Source: Halolactibacillus alkaliphilus (GTDB taxonomy: Bacteria; Bacillota; Bacilli; Bacillales; Amphibacillaceae). Taken from it: a stretch of DNA of 64,000 nucleotides. The translations under genes were made by a program, and so were the position numbers. Location: assembly GCF_900115465.1 (NCBI RefSeq), contig NZ_FOWN01000009.1, positions 18,627-82,626 of the forward strand, given 5' to 3'. Position 1 is the first letter of the stretch. Every line of letters starts with the position of its first letter. Under the pieces are notes generated by a model. That model did not search any database. It saw nothing but the letters and a program-made list of their open reading frames with translations, and was not told the origin of the DNA. Positions 52,750-62,688 of the stretch are shown piece after piece.

Positions 52750-53796
52750 CTATAATAATATACCTCTTTGCAAAACCGCATGTGCTGCATCTCTAGCAAA
52801 CGCATCTTCAGATTTCAATAGCTCCATTAATGCCAATTCTCCCTTTTCACCTTGAGCTAATAAGGCATTTGAGGCATTGTAGCGTACATACCAATTTTGA
52901 TCACTCATCAAGTTTGTTAAAATATCTATCGCAGGGCTCCGATTAACTTTCATTAAGAATTTTGCCAAAAAAGCTCTCACTTCCCATTCCGGGTCTGTTT
53001 GCAATTGATATAGCCCTTGAAGATAAGACTCATCGCCAATATCACCAAGTGAATAGCTCGCTTTTAAAGCAGCAATTCTTAACTCTTTTTCAGATTGCGT
53101 CAACATACATTTAATCCAATAAATACTTTTCATGTAATTTCTTTTTCCTAACTCCTCTAAAGCAATGGCCCGCAAAAAGCTATTACCTTCTACCATAGCT
53201 TTATCTAATATAGCTTCAATATCACCTTCAACTAGGTCAATTAGCGTCAGAACATTTTGTTTGGTCATCTTTTCGCGTCTCGTGACTACCTGAAGTATAT
53301 CTTCGATATACTGGTCATTAGAAACCACTATAATGCTTCTTGCCGTCACAAATAGAAGCTCTTGGTCTGGTGTATTCAGTTGTTCTAACAATGTAGGAAG
53401 TAAATCATTTAATTCATATTCACCGATAAGAAACGTACCAACTTTGTTCTTCCAGATACTTTTACTCCTTAAGTAACGATTAATTCTTACAGAAATAAAA
53501 CTTTTATCGATATTATCTAATAGTTTTTTTCTTACGTCTCCCGAAAGGACGGTGTTGTAATGTAGTACAAGTTCGTGAAGAACTTGCTTTTCCAAATGCG
53601 TTTTCGGTGTTATGGTCATCGATTGATCTGTATCCATAATAAGGTGTAAAAATAACTTATCATATTTATTCTGAATTTTTACTTTTCGCCTCTTCACATC
53701 ATTTTTAGCTATTTTCTTTACTAACAGAAACGAAAAAATAAGCAGATCAATAATAAGCATACTAATTAACGCTACAAGTACGTACTGCCTAAACAT
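52750..53796 (-). CDS. Membrane-anchored HEAT-repeat protein
   Basis: A 348-residue protein with one N-terminal transmembrane helix (YVLVALISMLIIDLLIFSFLLV) and a cytoplasmic or membrane-facing array of helical HEAT repeats. Repeat-like units are clear at ALKASYSLGDIGDESYLQGL, EWEVRAFLAKFLMKV, NWYVRYNASNALLAQGE and AFARDAAHAVLQRG. HEAT arrays bind protein partners. Being 23 bp upstream of the GT2 gene, it is a likely scaffold or partner of the synthase, possibly linking it to the signalling proteins. No enzymatic motif is seen. GGAGGGG precedes the ATG. Confidence 0.8.
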   Translation of the reverse strand: MFRQYVLVALISMLIIDLLIFSFLLVKKIAKNDVKRRKVKIQNKYDKLFLHLIMDTDQSMTITPKTHLEKQVLHELVLHYNTVLSGDVRKKLLDNIDKSFISVRINRYLRSKSIWKNKVGTFLIGEYELNDLLPTLLEQLNTPDQELLFVTARSIIVVSNDQYIEDILQVVTRREKMTKQNVLTLIDLVEGDIEAILDKAMVEGNSFLRAIALEELGKRNYMKSIYWIKCMLTQSEKELRIAALKASYSLGDIGDESYLQGLYQLQTDPEWEVRAFLAKFLMKVNRSPAIDILTNLMSDQNWYVRYNASNALLAQGEKGELALMELLKSEDAFARDAAHAVLQRGILL

Positions 53797-53812
53797 TACA
53801 ACCCCTCCTTTT

Positions 53813-55462
53813 TTACGTTGTCATTATCTTTTTAATCTTATGTTCTAACACATTTAGCGAGAAAGGCTTCTCCAAAAAGTCATCTGCGCCAAGTTGTAAT
53901 GCTTCAATTTTTATAGATTCATTACGGTTTCCCGAAAGAATAATGATTTTTTGGTCATCATTAAATTGTCGATTCTTAATTTGTTTTAGAACATCAATTC
54001 CTGTCACTTTCGGCAGCATAAGATCGAGTAAAATGAGATCGTATCGTGACTCAGCCATTTTATCAAGGGCTACTTGCCCATCACTCGCATGATCTATGGT
54101 GTAACCTAAATAACCTAACCTTGTCTCAATAATATTTCTTAACAAAGGCTCATCATCTACAACTAGAATTTTATCTTTTAAAATTGACGCATCTCTTTCT
54201 CTAATATATGTTTGATTTTTACCATTCTCTTTCGCCATATACAATGCTTTATCCGCTTTTTCAAGCAGTGTTGTTTTTGTTTCTGATTTGTCATCAAATT
54301 CTGCGATTCCTGCACTAAAAGAAAGTGTCACCTGATCGTTTTGTGCCGTTAAAAATGGTTTTGACTGAATATCAGCTCTAATCTCTTCAATAATTTCTTT
54401 TGCCTCATCTGACTTTATATTTTGAAAAATGACTAAAAACTCATCCCCGCCAAATCGGAAAAGTTCTCCTTTCTCATTCAAATACTCTCGAATAGTTTGT
54501 GTAAATTCAACTAAGACCTTATCACCAAAAAGATGACCATACGTGTCATTAATCGCTTTGAAATAATCTAAATCTAAAAAAGCAACTGAAAAAACCACAC
54601 CTTCACTTAAATACTTATCTTTAGCCTGTTCAAATTGTTTAGAGAAACGTTTTCTCGTATACGCTCCGGTTAAATCATCCACGTGGTGTGATGTATTTTT
54701 AACTTGCGTTTTTTTCAATACCCCTTTGATTTGGGCTAATAGTTCATCAACATCGACAGGTTTTTTTAAAATATTCGCCGCTCCCAGGCTGAGTGCTTCG
54801 TTTCTTACATGAGGTGTCCCAGCACCAGTTAAAAATACAATCGGCAACTCTTTATTTATTTCCGTGAGGTCATTAAACACATCAAATCCTGATTTTTCTG
54901 GCATAACGATATCAATAATAGCTAAATCAATGACTTCCTGTTTAATAAAATCAAGAGCATCGTTTGGATTACTTGTAATATAGACTTGAAAACCCTCATT
55001 TTTCAAAACACTTTCTAAATAGTTAAGCAACTGAACATCATCATCTACAACCATAATCTTACCAAGAAACGTCTCCTTTGGGTGACTAATTTCAGCAGTC
55101 ACGACTGAATCCTCTCCCATTAAAACGCCTTCTTCTAACTGGCGATCAATTAAACGAAACATCTCACCCGTATTAACAATAAGCTGAAAAATAGTACTTT
55201 CATCGACTTGATCTCCACTTAATTGATGAACTAATAATTCTTCATTCTCCTCCGCTTTGTTTGCTATGGCTAGAAGTTCTATTGTTCCCGCTGTACCTTT
55301 TATACTATGAAAAAATGTGTGCAGCTCATCAAATAGCGTTTGTTCTCTATTAGAGACAAATAATATTAATTGTTTTGAAATATGCCCCATGAGCTTATTT
55401 TTTTCAACTAAGAACTCTTTTTGAGCTTTTACTATTAATGCGCTCATCTTACTTTTATCCAC
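53813..55462 (-). CDS. HPt-REC-GGDEF-REC protein, diguanylate cyclase
   Basis: A 549-residue cytoplasmic signalling protein. HPt domain (1-110) with phospho-histidine in FHSIKGTAGTIE; first receiver (132-250) with phospho-aspartate in LAIIDIVMPEKSGFD; GGDEF domain (258-425) with intact FRFGGDEFLVIF; second receiver (430-548) with LILLDLMLPKVTGID. It should receive phosphate from the hybrid kinase upstream and make c-di-GMP. The RxxD inhibitory site expected before GGDEF is absent (NEKG instead). It starts with GTG, with GGAGGG 7 nt upstream and a hairpin before that. It lies 16 bp before the HEAT gene. Confidence 0.88.
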   Translation of the reverse strand: MDKSKMSALIVKAQKEFLVEKNKLMGHISKQLILFVSNREQTLFDELHTFFHSIKGTAGTIELLAIANKAEENEELLVHQLSGDQVDESTIFQLIVNTGEMFRLIDRQLEEGVLMGEDSVVTAEISHPKETFLGKIMVVDDDVQLLNYLESVLKNEGFQVYITSNPNDALDFIKQEVIDLAIIDIVMPEKSGFDVFNDLTEINKELPIVFLTGAGTPHVRNEALSLGAANILKKPVDVDELLAQIKGVLKKTQVKNTSHHVDDLTGAYTRKRFSKQFEQAKDKYLSEGVVFSVAFLDLDYFKAINDTYGHLFGDKVLVEFTQTIREYLNEKGELFRFGGDEFLVIFQNIKSDEAKEIIEEIRADIQSKPFLTAQNDQVTLSFSAGIAEFDDKSETKTTLLEKADKALYMAKENGKNQTYIRERDASILKDKILVVDDEPLLRNIIETRLGYLGYTIDHASDGQVALDKMAESRYDLILLDLMLPKVTGIDVLKQIKNRQFNDDQKIIILSGNRNESIKIEALQLGADDFLEKPFSLNVLEHKIKKIMTT

Positions 55463-55481
55463 AAAACATCCCTCCTACTTT

Positions 55482-55512
55482 GACTCAGATAGCTGATCCA
55501 TCTATCTGAGTC
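55482..55512 (-). repeat. Perfect hairpin in the leader of the GGDEF gene
   Basis: Perfect 11-bp arms (55482-55492 and 55502-55512) with a 9-nt loop lie in the 131-bp gap between the hybrid kinase and GGDEF genes. On the coding strand no T run follows and the Shine-Dalgarno is a few bases downstream, so an mRNA stability or translation role is likelier than termination. Confidence 0.5.
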
Positions 55513-55593
55513 TTCATCATTCACAATGAATAGCCTTATCTTTTTTAAGGTTATCGCCCCATACCTTATCAAGAGTAATGATCACATACTTTT

Positions 55594-58500
55594 TTACTCA
55601 TCTTTAGCTTGTTGAATTAATTTTAATAATACATCTGCTAAGACATTTGGTGAATAAGGCTTTAATAAATAATCAAACACCTGTTGGCTCTCGAGAATAT
55701 CCGATGATTTATCTACCGCCGAAGAAACAATTAAAGGAATGCTTGTTGTCTGTTCGTTTGCCTTTAGTTCTTTGATTAAATCCCAGCCACTCACATCATC
55801 TGCTAAAACCAAATCTACAACTATAGCTAAAACATCTATATCCTCTGCTAGCTTAACGATGTTTTTACCACTTGGATCATGAATGACGCTAAAACCCATT
55901 GATTTTAAAGTTTCGGATAATAGCATAGCAAAACTAATATCATCTTCAATGATTATGACTGTTCCTTTAGTCAGGTCAGTAGTACCTATAACTTTGAAAT
56001 CTGTTAACGGTTCAATATTATTTACGTCCGTTAGTGGCAGCGTGAAGTTGACTGTTGTACCCACTTGTTCTTCTGATTCGATCCAAATATCACCACCGTG
56101 GGCCTCTACAATTCCCTTACTGATAGCTAAACCTAAACCTGTTCCACCTATTTTTTGACTAGCACTATTATCGATCCGTTTAAACTTCGTAAACATGTTC
56201 GGTAGCTCAGATGATGGAATGCCTATTCCCTCATCTTTAATACTAACTTTAACCTTTTCCTCTTCATTCGTTATTTTTATAGCGACATTTCCACCGTCTG
56301 GAGAAAATTTAAGTGCATTGCTAATGATATTCGTAAGCAATTGAATTAAACGATCTTCATCTGCTAAAACTTTTGTATAAACGGCCTGGTCTTCAAAGTA
56401 AATCGGATGACGTTTGTCATGATTAAATGTCTCAATCACTTGCATAATCACTTCACTAAGACGAAGCTTCTCCATCTTATATTCCTGCTTACCTGATTCG
56501 ATTCTTTGAACATCTAAAAAGTCATTAATTAAATTGGTTAATCGTTTGGCTTCTTTGAATATTGTTTCCAGATAACGCGTTTGTTTATCAGGTGACAATT
56601 GTTTCTTGAGTAACATTTCCGTAAACCCTAACACACTTGATAATGGTGTACGTAACTCATGACTGACAGTACTTACTAATTCCGATTTCATTTCATCTAT
56701 TTCATATTCTTTTGTTATATCCCGGTAGACAAAAAGGGTCCCTTTCTTTTTATCATTTAAAAAGACTGGAGAGCTGTATATCTTAATATATCTCTGCTGC
56801 TCACCAATAAGTTGACAACGCTTTTCAATGACACTAATATTGTCAGGCGCAATCCCTTTTTCAAAAAATGCTTTCATACTTTTTGCATCTTTAAACTGTG
56901 TTGAAATATCACTCAACCAGTGCTTAAGCGCACGTTTTTCTTTAAACGATTGCGAGAAAAACTCCATAAACTTATGGTTTGTTTGTAATAATTCACCCTC
57001 AAGAGAAACTAATTGCAATCCTTCATCGATATTTTGAATAATACTTTCGTTTAAACTCCGCTCGCGCTGTACCTCTTCATATATATCAATCCGACTTAAA
57101 GCGATGTTTAACTGACGCATTAATACGTAAACTTTTTCTATTTCATCCGTCGTAAAAGGTTGACCAATTCGGGTGGCTGCAAATACTAAGTCAACATGCG
57201 ATGCTTCATTTAAAACAGCTGCGTATAAGTCATAACTATAGACCGTTCCCTCAGCAATACCTGCTTCTCTTTCATTTGCCAGCCGCTCTTGTACATAATA
57301 AGGTCTCTCTTTTAAACGCTGGATGATCTCTTGATGTATATCGTCCGAGAGAAGTGATGCTATTTTTTCTTTTGATAAACACTTATGAACATAGTGCTTT
57401 TTTTGCGGACTAAACAATATTCCCTTATCAAAGGTAAACACATCATCTAAATAGTTAAAGACTCGATGTAAGAATTGTTCTCGGTCTACGGTAACTGTTA
57501 ATTCTTTATTTAAGTTACTGTAAACCTCTGTTTTTTCTTTCGCATCTTGCGCCTCTACTAATAGTTTTTGTAACATTACCTCGTTTTGCTTATTTTCAGT
57601 AATATCTATACCAATTAGAATATAGCGATACACTTTCCCTACGTCAGTTAAAAACGGTACAATCGTCGCATTAACCCAATACGTTGCTCCGTCCTTGGCC
57701 ATATTCATAAGTTTACCCGTCCAAATTTTACCTTTTGAAATGGTAGCCCACATCTCTTTATAGAACGCCACATCATGCTGGCCACTTTTTAATACTCGGG
57801 TTGTATTTCCAACAAGGTCTGTTTCACTGAATTTTGATACTTTACAAAACATCTCATTAACACTTATGATCATGCCATCACTGTTTGTAATGCAAACTAA
57901 GGCGGATTGATTAAGCGCTTTATTAATATGCTCTATATCCGTTATATATGCTTGTAATTGCGCTTGGCTACTTTCAAGTTCGTCTTGTTGAGAAAGTAAT
58001 TCCTCATTCTGCGCTAACAACTCTTCTTCTTTCTCTTGAACCTTCACAGCCATCTTATTAAATGAACGTTTAAGTAGATTTAACTCATCGAGTTGATAAT
58101 GGGCGGCTAAGTCCAGCTTTTTCCCCTCAGAAAAATCATTTGTTGCTTTAATAAATAACTCTAAGGGCAAAACAATCTCCTTCAACAACCGATTAACCAT
58201 TAGAATAATAAGTCCGAAACTCACGATTCCAAGTACAATAAACCCAATAGTAAACTGGGTAATACGTGTTCTTGTCTGCTCATATATTAAATCTCTGTTT
58301 TCCGCACTTTCAGCATTAAACTGTTGCGTATATTCTAAAAAACGATTAATATCTGTATTTGCCCCACTATTTGCGAGCGCTCTTAACGATACATAGTCAT
58401 CATTATTCACATGCTCAATCGCTAACGGTAATAAATCATCTGTGTAATTTCTATAAAACTCTGATAGAATCGTGTATAATTCCTCTTCCTCCATTGTTAA

Positions 58501-58812
58501 GTCCAATGAAGAAAAATACGCTAGACTGTCATCTAATTGCGTTAAGTTTTTATACAACAATTCCAGCTCTGTCTCACTTTGAAAGGCATAAAATCCTCGC
58601 GCTCGAAATAACACTCCCGTTAAGTCTCTGTCTAGCTGATTAATAGCATTATATTTTATTGTACTCTCTTCGTACTCTTTGTTAATGGTTGCTTGAGTTC
58701 TTATTAAAGTGAGCGTAGCAACTGATACAACGGCGACAATGACTGCTAACAAAGTTAACGTGATGACATAAAATTTTCGTTTTATTTTTATTGTTTTATC
58801 AGTCTGTTTCAT
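55594..58812 (-). CDS. Large hybrid sensor histidine kinase (TM-HAMP-PAS-GAF-PAS-HK-REC)
   Basis: A 1072-residue membrane kinase. TM1 (14-32), an outer helical sensor to about 190, TM2 (192-213), HAMP and coiled coil (213-295), PAS (about 300-410; VCITNSDGMIISVNEMFCKVSKFSE), a GAF-like stretch (425-590), a second PAS (605-710), HisKA with VSTVSHELRTPLSSVLGF, HATPase with NIISNALKFS, DEGIGIPSSEL and GGTGLGLAISKGI, and a C-terminal receiver (950-1070, VIIEDD, VDLVLADDVSGWD). The helical outer sensor resembles CHASE3-type domains. It likely passes phosphate to the HPt and receivers encoded on either side. It overlaps the upstream receiver gene by 14 bases. Confidence 0.88.
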   Translation of the reverse strand: MKQTDKTIKIKRKFYVITLTLLAVIVAVVSVATLTLIRTQATINKEYEESTIKYNAINQLDRDLTGVLFRARGFYAFQSETELELLYKNLTQLDDSLAYFSSLDLTMEEEELYTILSEFYRNYTDDLLPLAIEHVNNDDYVSLRALANSGANTDINRFLEYTQQFNAESAENRDLIYEQTRTRITQFTIGFIVLGIVSFGLIILMVNRLLKEIVLPLELFIKATNDFSEGKKLDLAAHYQLDELNLLKRSFNKMAVKVQEKEEELLAQNEELLSQQDELESSQAQLQAYITDIEHINKALNQSALVCITNSDGMIISVNEMFCKVSKFSETDLVGNTTRVLKSGQHDVAFYKEMWATISKGKIWTGKLMNMAKDGATYWVNATIVPFLTDVGKVYRYILIGIDITENKQNEVMLQKLLVEAQDAKEKTEVYSNLNKELTVTVDREQFLHRVFNYLDDVFTFDKGILFSPQKKHYVHKCLSKEKIASLLSDDIHQEIIQRLKERPYYVQERLANEREAGIAEGTVYSYDLYAAVLNEASHVDLVFAATRIGQPFTTDEIEKVYVLMRQLNIALSRIDIYEEVQRERSLNESIIQNIDEGLQLVSLEGELLQTNHKFMEFFSQSFKEKRALKHWLSDISTQFKDAKSMKAFFEKGIAPDNISVIEKRCQLIGEQQRYIKIYSSPVFLNDKKKGTLFVYRDITKEYEIDEMKSELVSTVSHELRTPLSSVLGFTEMLLKKQLSPDKQTRYLETIFKEAKRLTNLINDFLDVQRIESGKQEYKMEKLRLSEVIMQVIETFNHDKRHPIYFEDQAVYTKVLADEDRLIQLLTNIISNALKFSPDGGNVAIKITNEEEKVKVSIKDEGIGIPSSELPNMFTKFKRIDNSASQKIGGTGLGLAISKGIVEAHGGDIWIESEEQVGTTVNFTLPLTDVNNIEPLTDFKVIGTTDLTKGTVIIIEDDISFAMLLSETLKSMGFSVIHDPSGKNIVKLAEDIDVLAIVVDLVLADDVSGWDLIKELKANEQTTSIPLIVSSAVDKSSDILESQQVFDYLLKPYSPNVLADVLLKLIQQAKDE

Positions 58813-59170
58813 GAATGAATTCCTCTACCACACTGCAAAGTGCCATCGGACTAAAAGGCTTTTTCATGAAATAATCTACGCCTACTTCCTGAGCTTGCTG
58901 TTGGTCCTTTTCCTGAGCCTTAGCAGTCAACATAATGACGGCCGTTGTATTTATCCTATCTTTATCTACTTTTTCTAAAAATTCAATACCGGTCATACCC
59001 GGCATCATATAATCCAACACAATCACATCATATACATGTTGATTTACTAACTCCAAAGCGTCCTGACCATTATCGGCCTCATCAATCGTGCAACCTAAAT
59101 CTTCTAAACTATCAACAATTAACATTCTTAAAACAGCTTCGTCGTCTACAACTAGCAATCGCTTCATCAT
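58799..59170 (-). CDS. Stand-alone response regulator receiver
   Basis: A 123-residue single receiver domain, CheY/Spo0F-like. Acidic pair VVDDEA, phospho-aspartate in VIVLDYMMPGMTGIE, threonine in VIMLTAKA and lysine in FMKKPFSP are intact. It has no output domain, so it acts by protein contact, either as a phosphate shuttle between the hybrid kinase and the HPt-GGDEF protein or on the synthase. It overlaps the kinase gene by 14 bases and follows the glycosidase gene by 16 bp. GAGGAG precedes the ATG. Confidence 0.87.
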   Translation of the reverse strand: MMKRLLVVDDEAVLRMLIVDSLEDLGCTIDEADNGQDALELVNQHVYDVIVLDYMMPGMTGIEFLEKVDKDRINTTAVIMLTAKAQEKDQQQAQEVGVDYFMKKPFSPMALCSVVEEFIHETD

Positions 59171-59186
59171 CTACACTCCTCATTCA

Positions 59187-62100
59187 TCATCGTCTTAAAT
59201 AGTCTTGAATAACATCATACGATCTCTTTAATCTCTCTTTAGATTCAGGTTGTTCCCAAGGAGCCCAGTTATATGGAATAAAAGTACTGACACCATTTAA
59301 AGCTTTAGGCAGTTGATCGACAACGACTTCATTTTGACTTACCGTTACATTAATGTAAAGGTCCTCTATCAGCGTTGAAGCATCAAGCCCCTCTTTCCAT
59401 AAATCACCTGTTATTTCTTTTAGGCTAGGGTCTTTAACATTTAACAATAACCAAGGTAACCGAATTTCAAAAACGCCTTTGTCTGGCAACAGCATATAAT
59501 CTGATAGCGAATGATAATCTTTACTTTCTGGATTTCCATTTCCCTTAAGTAACTGTCCTGTTTCATAAAATTCAAAAGGAAGTTCTTCTCCAGTTGAAGG
59601 GATTGTCATCGGCTTATTTAAAGCTAAATTGATCTTATTAAAGCGACCATTATTATTTGACAGCGCATCATTTTGTTCCATTAAATCTAACTCAAAACCA
59701 TACTCATAGTAGAACGGATCATAATAATCATCAATCCACACCCGACTTTCTCCAGATGAAGCCACTTCAACTACAAAATCTACCCCTTCATCAAAGAGAG
59801 TGTCTTGCAAGAAAGGAACTGTTTCATTCCCTTGATTATCAATCGTATTGAGTAGAATGTATAAGTCTGTATCACTTTCCCAAAGTTCTGGATCAAATTC
59901 AATCATTATATACACAAAAGCTTCGTCATAAGACGTAGACACGGATTGAATAACACCTGTTTCTTTTGTGGCTAAGCGTTCTTCTTCCAACCATTTTTCT
60001 ATGTTCCCATCGATTGGTTTTTTATGTGTCTCAAAACTAAGTAAGCCAAAGCGCTGCTCATTGGTTTGGACATTTGACCAATACGGACGACGGTCCGGAT
60101 TATCTAATTGCATCGTATTCCACGTGCGTTTAAACCACTCATCTTGCCACGTGAACATTAATCCACCTAGAGCACCTTCTGCCATTATGTCTTCGAACAA
60201 TTGAACGACAATCTCTCCTTGTCTCTCCTCTGAATGAAACCCTTGGTTTAATCCAAATGGATTCGTATGTGTCATTCCTCTGGAAGCTGGCACACCGAAT
60301 TCCGCAATTAATACTGGCATCTCATGAGCACTGATCAAATCATTTAAGTAACCCGCATAATTATTTTTTTGGCCACGATGATCAATATATTCAATATAAT
60401 CCGGCTCATAATTTAAAAAATCAGGATAATATGGGTACACATGGTAACTTGCAAAATAGCCTGTTTTTAACGACTGTTTTGGATGAATATGATTCGGATT
60501 TATCGAAACCAAATCTTCCTCTAAAGAAGGCTCAGCTGGATGGGTTAATAAATCTGTCGTCGGCCAATTAGTAAAACTAATGGGTTGCATGACTTCGTAA
60601 TGTTCAACCTGATACGCTATTAATGTTTCCATTCTAGCAGCAAGCCATTTTTCAAATGCATTAGCATTCTCTGTAACGAAAAACTCACCATTAAATTCTT
60701 CTAAATTCTCATGTAGATTATTCGTTTCATCAACCATAAGTGGATACCACTCAATCCCTAAAACCCAACCAATCACATAAGGCGAAATATCATAGGCATA
60801 CTCACCAGACGCGTGACCGACTTTTTCAGGAAGCGTTATGTTCCCATGAATAACATCTACAACATCTTTCATTTCTTGTTCAAAAGCTTCAATGTGTTCT
60901 GGAAGAAAAGCATCTAATGTATCTTCTAAGCCTTCTTCTTCGATCCATACACCGTGCATTAGATACATGGGGTGCTCAGCCTTCTGATTATGCAGCCAAA
61001 GCGCTTGATAAAATGCGGGCGGGTGAATAGTATACACCCTTATGACATTAGCACCAAGATCTGCAATTTGCTCAATCCAGCGTGTGTATTGTTCAAATGT
61101 AATCGCTGCTTCACCAGGCCAATAACCAGGAGCTGCCATACCCATATTGATGCCCTTTACATCAATCTGATGCCACTGTTCGTTGTAGTATACCTCAAAA
61201 TGTTCTCCATTAATTCGACTATTATAAGCGATGCCCTCGTCTTCATATAACACATTATTAAAAGTACTTTCTTCACTACGCTCATCAACACGTTCCTTGG
61301 TTTCATTCAATATTGTTTTTAACATAGGTAAGTACGCCCGGAAATAAAAATCTTGCTTACCATTTAACTGTAATTGACTTCTCACCTTATTGATTCGATC
61401 TAACCAATTGTATTGATAATATTTTGGCGTTTGGGCAACATCGGCATAATCACCTGCAAAATAGTAAAGCGATGATTGATTTTGTTCATGCAGCGTCACT
61501 GCAGGAATAGTATTACTAATATTATAATCAACTAAGCGCGCTTCACCTTGTTCAGTTAAGCCAAGTGTATAAGTAGCTAACGTATTGGCATCTGTCGTTT
61601 CTATCACGTCAAACCAATAGCCATAATATGCATTTAATCCACCGTCAAACTTTTCATCCCCTAAATCTGTATATTTAAATTCAACACCTGCCCCTTCAAA
61701 ATCTATCCCTTCTTCTAACACAACGATATAATCATCCGATCTAACAAACACAAGGCCAGCGCCTTCAAAATCCCATGATTGTTCGGTCTGCTCTTCGTAA
61801 TTACTTATCATCCATAAAGGTAATTCATCATTGGCATTCATATCAAGATTATCAAAATACCTGCCTATCCAACCATCCCAGCGGATGCCCATCAATGATG
61901 TGAATCGTCGCCTTATTGCATCTTCAGTCGGACTCGCAAATGCATTAAATTCTGCAATCAATGTTTTATCTTGCGTTAGTACTGCTCTTTCTAACTTTTC
62001 TACATCCGATTCAGACAAACCACCAAAGATTAGCTCCGATCGCTCTCCTGTTTGATTGACACCATCCAAATCACTTTCATATACCCCATAAGTGTCAGCC

Positions 62101-62405
62101 AGATAGATAAGCTCTGCTTCGAGTACGCGATCATCAATATTTTCCATTTCATGCGCCTCATTTTCTCTCGGATGAAATCCTAAATAATCTTCAGCTAATT
62201 GATATTCACCACCATCTTCTTTTACATACTTTAAATGATTGAGCCCCCACACAATGCCCTTGTGTTCACGATAATTAAAATCTGGAACTGTATAATCTAT
62301 AATAAGTACCTCTAAAGATGTTGATGCTTTCATTTGCCATACAATAAAAGGAAACAAAAGGAGAACTATTATTATAAAAATCAATAGGTATAGTACTTTT
62401 TTCAT
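59187..62405 (-). CDS. Membrane-anchored multidomain glycoside hydrolase-like protein (clan GH-A fold)
   Basis: A 1072-residue exported protein with one N-terminal helix (LYLLIFIIIVLLLFPFIVW), likely an uncleaved anchor. The middle (about 415-800) reads as a TIM barrel: IKVKGINMGMAAPGYWP-like opening (VKGINMGMAAPGYWPGE), ANVIRVYTIHPPAFYQAL, the segment WVLGIEWYPL with a candidate acid/base glutamate, and MPVLIAEFGVPAS with a candidate nucleophile glutamate. The last 250 residues look like a beta-sandwich sugar-binding module (DEAFVYIMIEFD). Family number not assigned. As first gene of the cluster it would trim, release or remodel the polymer made by the GT2. AAGGTG 7-8 nt upstream supports 62405. 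Confidence 0.75.
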   Translation of the reverse strand: MKKVLYLLIFIIIVLLLFPFIVWQMKASTSLEVLIIDYTVPDFNYREHKGIVWGLNHLKYVKEDGGEYQLAEDYLGFHPRENEAHEMENIDDRVLEAELIYLADTYGVYESDLDGVNQTGERSELIFGGLSESDVEKLERAVLTQDKTLIAEFNAFASPTEDAIRRRFTSLMGIRWDGWIGRYFDNLDMNANDELPLWMISNYEEQTEQSWDFEGAGLVFVRSDDYIVVLEEGIDFEGAGVEFKYTDLGDEKFDGGLNAYYGYWFDVIETTDANTLATYTLGLTEQGEARLVDYNISNTIPAVTLHEQNQSSLYYFAGDYADVAQTPKYYQYNWLDRINKVRSQLQLNGKQDFYFRAYLPMLKTILNETKERVDERSEESTFNNVLYEDEGIAYNSRINGEHFEVYYNEQWHQIDVKGINMGMAAPGYWPGEAAITFEQYTRWIEQIADLGANVIRVYTIHPPAFYQALWLHNQKAEHPMYLMHGVWIEEEGLEDTLDAFLPEHIEAFEQEMKDVVDVIHGNITLPEKVGHASGEYAYDISPYVIGWVLGIEWYPLMVDETNNLHENLEEFNGEFFVTENANAFEKWLAARMETLIAYQVEHYEVMQPISFTNWPTTDLLTHPAEPSLEEDLVSINPNHIHPKQSLKTGYFASYHVYPYYPDFLNYEPDYIEYIDHRGQKNNYAGYLNDLISAHEMPVLIAEFGVPASRGMTHTNPFGLNQGFHSEERQGEIVVQLFEDIMAEGALGGLMFTWQDEWFKRTWNTMQLDNPDRRPYWSNVQTNEQRFGLLSFETHKKPIDGNIEKWLEEERLATKETGVIQSVSTSYDEAFVYIMIEFDPELWESDTDLYILLNTIDNQGNETVPFLQDTLFDEGVDFVVEVASSGESRVWIDDYYDPFYYEYGFELDLMEQNDALSNNNGRFNKINLALNKPMTIPSTGEELPFEFYETGQLLKGNGNPESKDYHSLSDYMLLPDKGVFEIRLPWLLLNVKDPSLKEITGDLWKEGLDASTLIEDLYINVTVSQNEVVVDQLPKALNGVSTFIPYNWAPWEQPESKERLKRSYDVIQDYLRR

Positions 62406-62688
62406 CCTATTACACCTTCTTATCATTTAATAGTGTTAATATTAGTTATTACCCTTATAAACAACATATTAAAACACTGCTCTTAATCAAATTAAAAAGA
62501 ACCAGCATTCCTCTTTCAATATAAACGATTGAATCGTAATCAATGTATGCTAAACTAATTGTAACTAACAACATAAGGTTCTGTAGTCACACTTTTTACG
62601 TATGTTTAATTAGGTAAATTATAACACACATTCCCTTTTTTCACGCATTTACTTATACATCTATATTAATAGCGAGGTGCGTTTTATT
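62406..62688. promoter_or_regulatory. Divergent control region of the polysaccharide cluster
   Basis: About 280 bp separate the minus-strand cluster from the divergent GH16 gene and must hold both promoters. Several AT-rich -10-like hexamers occur (for example TATATT near 62661 on the plus strand), but no convincing -35/-10 pair or operator could be chosen by eye. Confidence 0.4.
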
